A stretch of 64,000 nucleotides of DNA from positions 186,001 through 250,000 of the forward strand of contig JACKLA010000001.1 in NCBI GenBank assembly GCA_024236155.1, read 5' to 3'. The translations under genes were made by a program, and so were the position numbers. The notes below the pieces were generated by a model that made no database searches, had not been told where the DNA came from, and saw only the letters and a program-made list of their open reading frames with translations. Positions 44,872 through 52,897 of this stretch are shown here, piece by piece. This stretch comes from Sphingomonadaceae bacterium (GTDB lineage: Bacteria; Pseudomonadota; Alphaproteobacteria; Sphingomonadales; Sphingomonadaceae). How positions within the stretch are numbered: position 1 is the first letter of the stretch; each line of letters opens with the position of its first letter.

Positions 44872-45042
44872 GCGGCCCTGTTACGGAATTGCCTGCTGAT
44901 TGGAAGACCTTTGGTGATCAGCATGATTTTCTCGACGCCGGAGCGAAAGCAGGTCCGCACGAGAACCGGCGCGCAGCGGCCAATAAGGCCGTGAGCACCG
45001 GAAGCGCAGGGCGGGCCTGTTTGCAGCCCGGCATCGGGAAAA

Positions 45043-45498
45043 TCAGCCCGAAACGGCCTGTCGGCGCAGCTCGCGGGCCTTGGTCAGGATGATGTCTTCG
45101 AGCTTCTGCACCGTTGCAGCCTGCACCGGCGCTTCGACCCAGGTCGTGCCCTGCAGCACCTGGCGGCTGGCGGCAACGCGCAGCGCATCGGCACGCAGGT
45201 CCTGGTCGAGGATGGAGACCGTCAGCTTGACCCGTTCGCGCGGGTTGCTCGGGTTGGCGTACCAGTCGGTAACAATCACGCCGCCCGAACTGTCGGCACT
45301 GAGCAGCGGCGCGAAGCTGACCGTGTCGAGCGAGGCGCGCCAGAGGTAGGAATTGACCCCGATCGTGGTCACCTGCGAAGCCGCGATATCGGCCGAAGGA
45401 CGCTCGCGCCCGCCACAGGCCGCAAGGCTGGCAAGGGCCGCGCTGGCCAGAAGGGTGCGTCCGGCGAAACGGGCGAAACTTTGGTGGCGTGATGTCAT
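45043..45498 (-). CDS. DUF3576 lipoprotein
   Basis: A 151-residue protein from ATG 45498; the frame is open for another 58 residues upstream, but that part is a tandem repeat and not protein-like. Lipobox SLAAC is followed by GGRERPSAD. The DUF3576 core is visible: GVNSYLWRASLDTVSFAPL, SADSSGGVIVTDWYANP and REVKLTV-type strands (ERVKLTVSILDQDLRADALR). The function is unknown, although it is conserved directly upstream of leuS in this group of bacteria. Confidence 0.88.
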   Translation of the reverse strand: MTSRHQSFARFAGRTLLASAALASLAACGGRERPSADIAASQVTTIGVNSYLWRASLDTVSFAPLLSADSSGGVIVTDWYANPSNPRERVKLTVSILDQDLRADALRVAASRQVLQGTTWVEAPVQAATVQKLEDIILTKARELRRQAVSG

Positions 45499-45897
45499 GG
45501 GTATTTCCGGACTCTCTTTCCTGCTTGCCCTGCCTCTAATCGCGCCAGGCCCGAGCGGCAAGTGCCGAGCCAAAGCGTTCCGCGACAAAAGGCTCCTGGG
45601 CCGGGCCCCTGAACTCGGCCCCATGGTCGGGCCCATGGTCGGGCCCATGGTCGGGAAGTCGCGTTTACTCACCTGCCCGGCTTAATCCGCGATGAAGCTG
45701 GACAAGGCTTGGCGGACAAATTGTGTGGGCGCATTACAACACATTGTCCCATGCTGGCATGCAACATACGGAATCGCTGGCATCGCACGCAGCATCGTCC
45801 TAGCGTCGCGACTCGGAAGACAGGGTGGATTCGTTTCCGGTCATCGCCGGTTCAGCGAATTGCTGCTTCAAACGGGATAGAGGTAACGCAGCGAATC
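45499..45897. other. 399-base gene-free region with a short tandem repeat
   Basis: It divides the divergent DUF3576 and secreted-protein genes. It holds the 12-bp tandem repeat at 45619-45654 and a mixed AT/GC stretch with CATGCTGGCATG (45749-45760) before the start at 45898. No tRNA, no credible small gene and no clear terminator are seen. Promoters for both neighbours must be here but cannot be placed with confidence. Confidence 0.6.
45619..45654 (+). repeat. Three copies of a 12-bp tandem repeat
   Basis: CCCCATGGTCGG, then GCCCATGGTCGG twice. The unit contains the palindrome CCATGG. It lies in the gap upstream of the DUF3576 gene, and is the kind of short array that may vary in copy number. 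Confidence 0.85.
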
Positions 45898-46644
45898 ATG
45901 GCGCGGAAACTGGACAGACTGGCAAAAGCCAAGACGGGCATCGCGCTTTGCGCAATTGCCGCGTTCGGCCTTGCCCTGCCCGGCGCCGGCCTCGCGCTTC
46001 CCTCGGTTGCCACCACGGCTTCGGAAAGCAGCTTCGGCCTGTTCACCCCGGCATCGGTCGATCCGAAACTCGCCCGGCGGGTGTCGGACAATATCCGCAG
46101 CAAGGGGCTGGCTGCCCGCTTCACACCGGCCGGAACCAAGACCGGCGGCGAACGCACCGTGACGGTTGCCGTCCGCGTCGACGAAGGCGCAGCGCGTGCA
46201 ATCATCGTTCGCCCGGCCGCCGTTGCAGCGAATGCGGCACCGGGCCGTGGCGCCGGGTTGCTGTCCTCGACGCGCTACAATCTCGGCATTGCACGGGGCT
46301 TCCAGGGCTTCGCCAAGACGCCCAGCCTCAACGATCCGCTGCGCAAGCTCGACATGCCCGACCTGGCAGAGTTCGAACCGGCCAGGGGTTCGGCGATCGA
46401 CAAGCCAAGCCGGTTCCAGCCGCGCATTTCGCTTGAGAAGGACGAAACGATCGGTCGCGCGCCGCGCACGCTTGATGCGCAGGCCGAACAGTCGGTCGAT
46501 CTTGGCGGCGCCTATCGCATCACGCGCAATCTGGATGTAACGGCCGGTGTCCGCCTGTCGCAGGACCGTGACCGCCTCGCACCGCTGACCGACAACACGC
46601 AGGACAGCCAGGCCGTCTATGTCGGAACCCAGTTCCGCTTCTGA
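45898..46644 (+). CDS. Exported protein, possibly outer-membrane
   Basis: A 248-residue protein from ATG 45898 with a signal peptide (AKTGIALCAIAAFGLALPGAGLA). The mature part is basic and contains TRYNLGIARGFQGFAKTPS and DAQAEQSVDLGGAYRITRNL. It ends with AVYVGTQFRF, where the C-terminal Phe and the alternating strand pattern are typical of outer-membrane beta-barrel signals. The function is not recognised. A strong terminator follows at 46721-46747 and phaB starts 180 bases downstream. Confidence 0.7.
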   Translation: MARKLDRLAKAKTGIALCAIAAFGLALPGAGLALPSVATTASESSFGLFTPASVDPKLARRVSDNIRSKGLAARFTPAGTKTGGERTVTVAVRVDEGAARAIIVRPAAVAANAAPGRGAGLLSSTRYNLGIARGFQGFAKTPSLNDPLRKLDMPDLAEFEPARGSAIDKPSRFQPRISLEKDETIGRAPRTLDAQAEQSVDLGGAYRITRNLDVTAGVRLSQDRDRLAPLTDNTQDSQAVYVGTQFRF

Positions 46645-46655
46645 TTTGTCCTTAT

Positions 46656-46678
46656 TGCAATCCGCATGACGGATTGCA
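46656..46678. repeat. Perfect 9-bp hairpin between the exported-protein gene and phaB
   Basis: TGCAATCCG (46656-46664), loop CATGA, CGGATTGCA (46670-46678). It is not followed by T residues, so it is not a standard terminator; it could be an operator or an RNA-end structure. The outer TGCA halves are reminiscent of the sites before phaZ. Confidence 0.45.
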
Positions 46679-46720
46679 GTTAGCAGCACCGAACGCAGCA
46701 TATAGTGAATTCGTATGACA

Positions 46721-46747
46721 AACCCCGCTGTGGCGGGGTTTTTCTTT
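46721..46747 (+). terminator. Factor-independent terminator
   Basis: AACCCCGC, loop TGTG, GCGGGGTT followed by TTTCTTT: an 8-bp G/C-rich stem with a T tract. It ends transcription 77 bases after the exported-protein gene and before phaB. Confidence 0.92.
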
Positions 46748-46824
46748 GCCAGCACGCGAATCTCTCGCTTACAAACGACGCTACGGAATCAGGGCAGAAT
46801 CAGTACACAAGGGAAGAGGGTTAT

Positions 46825-47547
46825 ATGGCACGTGTGGCAATCGTAACGGGCGGGACACGCGGTATCGGGGAGGCAATCTGCCAGCGGCTCAAGAAGCAAG
46901 GCCACACCGTTATCGCCAACTATGCGGGCAATGAGGAAAAGGCGAAGGCCTTCAGCGATGCGACCGGTATTGCCGCCTACAAATGGGATGTCGGCGACCA
47001 CGAGGCCTGCATCGAAGGCTGCGCGAAGGTCGAGGCCGATCATGGCCCGATCGATATCGTGATCAACAATGCCGGCATCACGCGCGACGGCACGCTGCAC
47101 CGGATGAGCTTCGACGACTGGAACGACGTGATGCGCGTCAACCTCGGCGGGTGCTTCAACATGGCCAAGGCGACTTTCCCCGGCATGCGCGAGCGCGGCT
47201 GGGGCCGGATCGTCAATATCGGCAGCATCAACGGGCAGGCCGGGCAATATGGCCAGGTCAACTACGCCGCCGCCAAATCGGGCATCCACGGCTTCACCAA
47301 GGCGCTGGCGCAGGAAGGCGCGAAATTCGGCGTCACCGTCAACGCGATAGCGCCGGGCTATATCGACACCGATATGGTCGCCGCCGTGCCGGAGCAGGTG
47401 CTCGAAAAGATCGTCGCCAAGATCCCCGTCGGACGCCTCGGCCATGCAGAAGAAATCGCCCGCGGCGTGGCCTTCCTCACCAGCGACAATGGCGGCTTCG
47501 TCACCGGCTCGACCATGAGCATCAATGGCGGCCAGCATATGTATTGA
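46825..47547 (+). CDS. phaB: Acetoacetyl-CoA reductase (PhaB)
   Basis: A 240-residue short-chain dehydrogenase that reduces acetoacetyl-CoA to (R)-3-hydroxybutyryl-CoA for polyhydroxybutyrate. ATG 46825 follows GGGAAGAGGG. The NADPH loop VTGGTRGIGEAICQRL is at about 6-21, the NNAG motif is near 88, and the catalytic Ser-Tyr-Lys set appears in IGSINGQAGQYGQVNYAAAKSG (about 138-159). The substrate-specific C-terminal GFVTGSTMSINGGQHMY matches PhaB/PhbB very well. The stop overlaps the next ATG by one base (TGATG). No phaA or phaC lies nearby. Confidence 0.93.
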   Translation: MARVAIVTGGTRGIGEAICQRLKKQGHTVIANYAGNEEKAKAFSDATGIAAYKWDVGDHEACIEGCAKVEADHGPIDIVINNAGITRDGTLHRMSFDDWNDVMRVNLGGCFNMAKATFPGMRERGWGRIVNIGSINGQAGQYGQVNYAAAKSGIHGFTKALAQEGAKFGVTVNAIAPGYIDTDMVAAVPEQVLEKIVAKIPVGRLGHAEEIARGVAFLTSDNGGFVTGSTMSINGGQHMY

Positions 47548-47753
47548 TGGCACGAAGACTCTTACTGCTGGTCTTTCTGGGCTGGGAAGGATGGTGGCTG
47601 TACCAATATGTCAGTCGCCCCATCCCTGACGAGGAGATGCAGTCCGTGGCCGCAATTGCCTGCGGTGTCATCCTGCCCTCCGCATTGCTTGCTCTCTATC
47701 TTATAGTCCGGGTCGGCATATGCCTGTTCCGATCCGGCAGGAAAATCAGGTGA
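47547..47753 (+). CDS. Small two-helix membrane protein coupled to phaB
   Basis: A 68-residue protein whose ATG shares a base with the phaB stop (TGATG), so it is probably translated by the same ribosomes. Two hydrophobic segments are seen: LLLLVFLGWEGWWLYQYV (about 5-22) and SVAAIACGVILPSALLALYLIV (about 34-55), with a basic end (FRSGRKIR). It has no family I recognise. Its stop again overlaps the next gene's GTG. Confidence 0.68.
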   Translation: MARRLLLLVFLGWEGWWLYQYVSRPIPDEEMQSVAAIACGVILPSALLALYLIVRVGICLFRSGRKIR

Positions 47754-47977
47754 ACTCACCCTACCACCCCCCGGTCAAACGCTCGGTCGAGATTGCCGGG
47801 CACAAGACCTCGATCAGCCTCGAACCGCTGTTCTGGGACATGCTGCGCGATGCGGCCGCCAGCGAAGGTGTGCCGATCAACGCGCTGGTCGCCCGGATCG
47901 ACGAGGAACGGATCAAGTCGCCCACCCCGCCGGGCCTTGCGAGTGCGATCAGGGTGTGGCTGGTTAGCCGAAGCTAA
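47750..47977 (+). CDS. Ribbon-helix-helix protein downstream of phaB
   Basis: A 75-residue protein from GTG 47750 (GTGA overlap with the previous stop). KRSVEIAGHKTSISLEPLFWDML then AASEGVPINALVARIDEER forms a ribbon-helix-helix-like domain of the type usually annotated only as RHH family. It ends in LASAIRVWLVSRS. It may be an autoregulator or DNA-binding protein of the phaB transcript. Its stop overlaps the murA stop of the opposite strand by 4 bases. Confidence 0.75.
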   Translation: MNSPYHPPVKRSVEIAGHKTSISLEPLFWDMLRDAAASEGVPINALVARIDEERIKSPTPPGLASAIRVWLVSRS

Positions 47978-49257
47978 TCGTCGCCCACCCGTTCGATATC
48001 CGCGCCGACGAGCTGGAGTTTTTCCTCCAGCCGTTCATATCCGCGGTCGAGGTGGTAGAGGCGGCGGACCTGGGTTTCGCCCTCTGCCGCGAGCCCGGCG
48101 ATCACCAGGCTCATCGACGCGCGCAGGTCGGTCGCCATGACTTCCGCGCCGGTCAGCGTGGACACGCCCTTGACGATCGCGGTGCGGCCCTCGGTGGTGA
48201 TATCCGCGCCCATGCGGCTAAGCTCGGGCACATGCATATAGCGGTTTTCGAAGATCGTTTCCTTGAGAACGCTGGTGCCTTCCGCCTTGCACAGCAGCGC
48301 CATCAGCTGCGCCTGCATATCGGTGGCGAGGCCGGGATAGGGAGCGGTTGTGAGGTTGGTCGCCTTGAGCGGGCCATTCGCCGCAACGCGCACGCCGCCC
48401 TTCACTTCCTCAACCTCGCAGCCGATCGCCTGCAGCGCATGGAGCGTCGCCTGCATCTCGTCCGCCCGCGCGCCGCCCAGCACCACATCGCCGCCGGTGA
48501 TCGCCGCCGCGCAGGCATAGGAGCCCGCCTCGATCCGGTCCGCCATCACGCGATAGGTCGCGCCATGCAGCCGCTTGACGCCGTGGATGGTCAGGTCCGA
48601 AGTGCCGATGCCTTCGATCTCTGCACCCATCGCCACCAGCAGGTTGCACAGGTCGACAATCTCCGGCTCGCGCGCGGCATTGAACAAGCGGCTGGTCCCG
48701 TTCGCCAGCACCGCGGCCATCAGCGCATTCTCGGTCGCGCCGACCGAGACCACGGGGAAATCGAAATCGCCACCGGGCAACCCGCCATCGGGGGCAATCG
48801 CCTTCACATAGCCCGCCGCCAGCTCGATCTCCGCGCCGAACGCCTCAAGCGCCTTCAAATGCAGGTCGATCGGGCGATTACCGATCGCGCAGCCGCCGGG
48901 CAGTGAGACCGTCGCCTCACCCATGCGCGCCAGCATCGGGCCGAGCACGAGGATCGAGGCGCGCATCTTGCGCACCAGGTCATAAGGCGCGACCGAAGAA
49001 GTGATCCGCGTCGCCTCAAGGCTCATCACCCGGCCGAAATCTTCCGGGCGCGAACCCTGGATCACCGTGGTCACCCCAAACTGGTTCATCAGGTGCTGGA
49101 ACCCATCAATATCGGCGAGGCGCGGCAGGTTGCGCAGTGTCAGCGGCTCGTCGGTCAACAGTGCGCAGGGCAGCAGGGTGAGCGCGGCATTCTTCGCGCC
49201 GGAAATCGGGATGGTGCCGGTCAGGCGATTTCCGCCGCGTACAATGATCTTGTCCAT
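47974..49257 (-). CDS. murA: UDP-N-acetylglucosamine 1-carboxyvinyltransferase
   Basis: A 427-residue enzyme that begins peptidoglycan synthesis by adding enolpyruvate to UDP-GlcNAc. ATG 49257 gives the family N-terminus MDKIIVRGGNRLTGTIPISG with the KNAAL loop. The catalytic Cys is in LPGGCAIGNRPIDLHLKALE (about 118), which also decides fosfomycin sensitivity. The Asp/Arg-rich ATDLRASMSLVIAGLAAEG closes the active site. The frame is open 38 residues upstream through REP-like sequence and should not be included. Confidence 0.97.
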   Translation of the reverse strand: MDKIIVRGGNRLTGTIPISGAKNAALTLLPCALLTDEPLTLRNLPRLADIDGFQHLMNQFGVTTVIQGSRPEDFGRVMSLEATRITSSVAPYDLVRKMRASILVLGPMLARMGEATVSLPGGCAIGNRPIDLHLKALEAFGAEIELAAGYVKAIAPDGGLPGGDFDFPVVSVGATENALMAAVLANGTSRLFNAAREPEIVDLCNLLVAMGAEIEGIGTSDLTIHGVKRLHGATYRVMADRIEAGSYACAAAITGGDVVLGGARADEMQATLHALQAIGCEVEEVKGGVRVAANGPLKATNLTTAPYPGLATDMQAQLMALLCKAEGTSVLKETIFENRYMHVPELSRMGADITTEGRTAIVKGVSTLTGAEVMATDLRASMSLVIAGLAAEGETQVRRLYHLDRGYERLEEKLQLVGADIERVGDD

Positions 49258-49312
49258 GCCGAAGCGTTTAGCCGGATTCGAGGCGCGGGCAAGCCGTGCA
49301 GCACGGGATTTT

Positions 49313-49490
49313 GTTTCACGCAGAGACCGCAGGGGAAAGGAGAGGCGCGGAGAGGGCGTGCAGGGCGGCACAGCCGCAATACCCCGTCAGCGTTTGCGCC
49401 CATCGGCAGGGTTGCGGATTGGGACTGAGCCTTCGGCCCGGTCCAGGACCTCCGCGTCTCTCCTTTCCTCCGCGCCCCCTGCGCGAAACC
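49313..49490. repeat. REP-like inverted repeat pair between murA and galU
   Basis: The left arm (49313-49354: GTTTCACGCAG, GGGGAAAGGAGAG, GCGCGGAGAG) and the right arm (49449-49490, read on the other strand: GTTTCGCGCAGGGG, GGAAAGGAGAG, ACGCGGAGG) are imperfect inverse copies about 42 bases long, separated by 94 bases. Purine-rich GCAGAG/GGAGAG-type repeats of this kind are scattered through some sphingomonad genomes (from memory). No open frame in this 286-base gap looks genuine. Confidence 0.65.
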
Positions 49491-49543
49491 CAAACGAGCA
49501 CGAAGGTTGACGCTGTAACAAACGCCTGCGATTCCCGCGTCCC

Positions 49544-50431
49544 ATGACCAGCCCGAAACCGATCAAGAAAGCCGTCTTCCCCGTCGCGGGTCTCGGCACG
49601 CGCTTCCTGCCTGCGACCAAGGCGATCCCCAAGGAACTGCTGCCGATCGTCGACCGCCCGCTGATCCAGTATGCTGTGGACGAGGCGCGCGAGGCGGGGA
49701 TCGAGCAGATGATCTTCGTCACCGGACGCGGCAAGACCGCCATCGTTGAGCATTTCGACGTCGCCTATGAGCTGGAAACCACGATGGGCGAGCGGGGCAA
49801 GGACATGGGTGTGCTCGAACCCACCCGCGCCACGCCGGGCGACATCATCACCGTGCGCCAGCAGGTGCCGATGGGCCTCGGCCATGCGATCTGGTGCGCC
49901 CGCGCGATCGTGGGGGACGAACCCTTCGCGATCTTCCTGCCCGACGAGCTGATGATCGAACACAAGGGTGGATCGGGCTGCATGAAGCAGATGGTCGATG
50001 CCTATAGCAAGGTCGGCGGAAACCTGATCAGCGTGCTCGAAGTCCCGCGCGAGGAAGTCTCAAGCTATGGCGTGATCGACCCCGGCGCGGATATTTCGGA
50101 CACGCTGACCGAGGTGAAGGGGCTGGTCGAAAAGCCCCCGGTCGACGAAGCCCCGTCGAACAAGATCGTCTCGGGCCGCTACATCCTCCAGCCCGAGGTC
50201 ATGCGGATTCTCGAAGCGCAGGAAAAGGGCGCAGGCGGGGAGATCCAGCTGACCGATGCGATGGCCAAGATGATCGGCAAGCAGCCCTTCCACGCGGTGA
50301 CTTTCGACGGCCGCCGGTTCGACTGCGGCAGCAAGCTCGGCTTCGTCGAAGCGACGCTGGCGCTGGCACTGGAGCGCGAGGATATGGGCGCCGATGTGCG
50401 GGCGATGGCGGAAAGACTGCTGGCGGGCTGA
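49544..50431 (+). CDS. galU: UTP-glucose-1-phosphate uridylyltransferase
   Basis: A 295-residue nucleotidyltransferase making UDP-glucose for exopolysaccharides and LPS. The N-terminal GLGTRFLPATKAIPKELLP is the sugar-nucleotide binding loop, with PIVDRPLIQYAVDEA and GLVEKPPVDEAPSNKIVSGR following; catalytic Lys and Asp are within. Its stop (TGA at 50429-50431) abuts the stop of the convergent DUF4259 gene, so the two share a TGATCA junction. Confidence 0.97.
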   Translation: MTSPKPIKKAVFPVAGLGTRFLPATKAIPKELLPIVDRPLIQYAVDEAREAGIEQMIFVTGRGKTAIVEHFDVAYELETTMGERGKDMGVLEPTRATPGDIITVRQQVPMGLGHAIWCARAIVGDEPFAIFLPDELMIEHKGGSGCMKQMVDAYSKVGGNLISVLEVPREEVSSYGVIDPGADISDTLTEVKGLVEKPPVDEAPSNKIVSGRYILQPEVMRILEAQEKGAGGEIQLTDAMAKMIGKQPFHAVTFDGRRFDCGSKLGFVEATLALALEREDMGADVRAMAERLLAG

Positions 50432-51091
50432 TCAGCTTGCGCTACGCTCTTCGTCCATTTTGCGAGAAATCCATTCGAGCAATTCATCGTCGAATTCCCA
50501 GTTCTGGATCATATGTTTGGGATGCAGCGCCGCGTTAAGGCATTGCAAGTGGGCCCATCCGCCTCGCTTGGAGGTAGAGATGTCATCCTCGTGGATTATG
50601 ACATCAAGCATGTGAAATGCGCCATCGCCCATGGGCTGGTCGCAAAACATGCAGGGTGAGGGATTGGGCTGCGGCTCTTTCTTCCTGGCCTTGGCCGGTT
50701 TTCTCTGCGGCTTGTTGAGCCGCTCCATCAATTCGGTGAGCGCGCGGGCAAAGCCCGGCATCTCCCCGCTTTCGCTCCACAGATCGAGCAATTCGCTCTT
50801 GCTCATAACCGCCGAGAGATTGTCGCGCACAGCATTGAACAGCGCCATTGAAGGCTTGCCGAATCCTGCCAGACGACCGGCCAGATTATCAGGCAGATCG
50901 GGCGAAGCGTGGCCGCGCATCGCCGCAATGCATTCGGCAGCGACAATGACCCGGCACGACTCGTCGGCATCGACCGCCTCGCCACTGCCAGCCACGGTCA
51001 GGGCCGCGTCCAGATCGGCAACCGACTGGATCTCTGCGACATAGTCCAAAGCCGCATCGTTTTCGAAAGAACCGGAACCCCAGGTGCCCAT
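50432..51091 (-). CDS. DUF4259 protein with a C-terminal Cys/His module
   Basis: A 219-residue protein. The N-terminal half is DUF4259-like (MGTWGSGSFENDAALDYVAE, VIVAAECIAAMRG). A basic linker (QRKPAKARKKEPQPN, about 130-145) leads to a possible metal site: CMFCDQP, then HMLDVIIHED, GGWAHLQCLN and LHPKH (about 148-195). Pairing of a DUF4259 region with such a module is unusual in my experience. Function unknown. Confidence 0.78.
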   Translation of the reverse strand: MGTWGSGSFENDAALDYVAEIQSVADLDAALTVAGSGEAVDADESCRVIVAAECIAAMRGHASPDLPDNLAGRLAGFGKPSMALFNAVRDNLSAVMSKSELLDLWSESGEMPGFARALTELMERLNKPQRKPAKARKKEPQPNPSPCMFCDQPMGDGAFHMLDVIIHEDDISTSKRGGWAHLQCLNAALHPKHMIQNWEFDDELLEWISRKMDEERSAS

Positions 51092-51149
51092 AAATTACCT
51101 CCCGGACACACTGTGCCCGGGAGGCGTTAACAATCAACCTGACTGGCAA

Positions 51150-52871
51150 TTATTCTGCAGCGGTCGTGTCGCTTTTCGGGCCATCGCTGTCATTGGTTAT
51201 CGCAGGTGCGCCATCGGCGGTCTTGACCGGCTTCTCTGGCGTTTCAAGTGCAACACCATTGACCATCGAGCCGAGCGAGGATCCATCCAGCCCAAGCTCT
51301 TTCATCAGCCCGTCGAGCACCGGAGCCTGCGCGCGGTAGGCGAGGGCTGCGCTGACTGCGTCGGTCGCGAGGTTGCCCGTTCCGCCAGCGCCGACCGACG
51401 ATGAGCCCGCCTTGCCGCCGCCATTGGTGAGGCCGTCAACCTGCACGATCTTGATGCTGTCGATCGCTTCCATCGGCTTGGCGCTTTCGCGAATCACCTC
51501 TGGCAGAACCTTGAGCAGCGCCATCTTGGTCTGCAGGCTGACCTGGTCCATCGAGAGGATGTTCGCCGCCTCGTTGATCGCGCGCTGACCGGCAGCCTCG
51601 ACTTCGAAGCGGACGCGGGCAGCCTCTGCGCGCAGTTTCTCGGCCTCGGCTTCACCTTCCGCCTCGCGGCGGATTGCCTCGGCGCGGTTGGCCGCCGCAT
51701 CGCGTTCGGCCTCGGCATCGACCTTGATCTTGATCGCATCACGTTCGGCCTGCTTGGCCGCTTCGATCAGTTCGATCTTCTTCATACGCTCGGCGATCTC
51801 GCTTTCGCGGCTGGTCGTCACCTGCTCTTCGGCCTGCACGGCCTTGGCGCGGGCTTCGTCGGCTTCGGCCTTGGCCTGGCTTTCCTCACGGCTCTTGTTC
51901 TGCACCGCGATCTGCTGTTCCTGCCGGGCAATTTCGAGCGCACGGACCTGGTCGATCCGGGCTTCCTCGACCAGCCGGTCGGCCTCGATCTGCTGCGCAT
52001 CGACCAGCTTTTTCGCTTCGATCCGCGCAGCATCGGCTTCGCGGCTGCGCTCGGCCTGTTCGCGGGCGATTTCGGAAGCCTGCGCGGCGCGGCGGATTTC
52101 CACCTCGCGCTCCTGCTGGAGGCGGGCATATTCCTTGTCGCGCCCGATCTCGAACGACCGTGTATCGGCTTCGAGGTTCTTGGTTTCCATCTGGACCCGC
52201 GTGTCCTGCTCGATATCGTTGCGCAGTTTCTTGCGCGCCTCGATCTGTTCGGTCAGCTTGGTCAGGCCCTCTGCGTCGAAGGCGTTGTTGGCGTTGAAAT
52301 GCTCGATGCTGGTCTGGTCGAGACCGGTCAGCGAGACCGATTCAAGTTCCAGCCCGTTCATCGACAGGTCGTTGGACGAGACCTGCTGCACTTTCTGGAC
52401 GAAATCCGCCCTTTGTTCATGCAGTTCGTTCATGCTCATTCCCGCCGCGACACTGCGCAGCGCGTCGACGAACTTGCCTTCGACAAGATCCTTCAGCGCC
52501 TCGGGCTGCATGGTGCGCATCCCCAGCGTTTGTGCGGCCATGGCGATGGCTTCGGCATCGGGCTTCACGCGGACGTAGAATTCCGCTTTCACATCGATCC
52601 GCAAGCGGTCGAGTGTGATCAGCGCCTCCGTATCGCGGCGAACGACGCTGAGGACCAGCGTGTTCATGTTGACCGGCATGGTTTCGTGGAACACGGGCAG
52701 CACCAGCGCCCCGCCATTCATCACGACTTTCTCCCCGCCTACGCCGGTGCGGACGAAGGCGATTTCCTTCGACGCGCGGCGATAGAGTTTGAGCAGGAAG
52801 ATGAAGATCGAGAGGATGGCAATTGCCCCCGCCACGATCATGATTGTTCCAGTGCTAAGCAGGTTTTCCAT
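51150..52871 (-). CDS. Flotillin-like SPFH protein (YqiK/FloT type)
   Basis: A 573-residue membrane scaffold. One N-terminal membrane helix (about 8-28, MIVAGAIAILSIFIFLLKLY), then the SPFH domain (KLYRRASKEIAFVRTGVGGE to about residue 190) and a very long Ala/Glu-rich coiled coil (about 195-430, e.g. EARIDQVRALEIARQEQQ). The flotillin end LPEVIRESAKPMEAIDSIKI is near residue 470. The disordered Gly-rich tail follows. Flotillins organise membrane microdomains. It follows the YqiJ-like gene by 26 bases, the same pairing as yqiJ-yqiK in E. coli. Confidence 0.94.
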   Translation of the reverse strand: MENLLSTGTIMIVAGAIAILSIFIFLLKLYRRASKEIAFVRTGVGGEKVVMNGGALVLPVFHETMPVNMNTLVLSVVRRDTEALITLDRLRIDVKAEFYVRVKPDAEAIAMAAQTLGMRTMQPEALKDLVEGKFVDALRSVAAGMSMNELHEQRADFVQKVQQVSSNDLSMNGLELESVSLTGLDQTSIEHFNANNAFDAEGLTKLTEQIEARKKLRNDIEQDTRVQMETKNLEADTRSFEIGRDKEYARLQQEREVEIRRAAQASEIAREQAERSREADAARIEAKKLVDAQQIEADRLVEEARIDQVRALEIARQEQQIAVQNKSREESQAKAEADEARAKAVQAEEQVTTSRESEIAERMKKIELIEAAKQAERDAIKIKVDAEAERDAAANRAEAIRREAEGEAEAEKLRAEAARVRFEVEAAGQRAINEAANILSMDQVSLQTKMALLKVLPEVIRESAKPMEAIDSIKIVQVDGLTNGGGKAGSSSVGAGGTGNLATDAVSAALAYRAQAPVLDGLMKELGLDGSSLGSMVNGVALETPEKPVKTADGAPAITNDSDGPKSDTTAAE

Positions 52872-52897
52872 TTCTTCTCCTTATCGTTGAACTGTTG

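Noticed and set aside
44872..45042. A terminator between DUF3576 and leuS
   Set aside because: The weak hairpin around 45017-45033 (GGGC/GCCC) has no T tract, and the genes read the same way as a likely operon.
45499..45672. 58 extra codons before the DUF3576 start
   Set aside because: The added part translates a tandem repeat (PTMGPTMGP) and lies before a proper start and ribosome site at 45498.
46650..46824. A TGCA-N-TGCA site before phaB like that before phaZ
   Set aside because: Only the hairpin with TGCA ends was found; its symmetry and spacing differ, so I did not call it the same operator.
49258..49371. Longer start for murA
   Set aside because: The added residues come from the REP-like repeat; MDKIIVRGG at 49257 is the family start.
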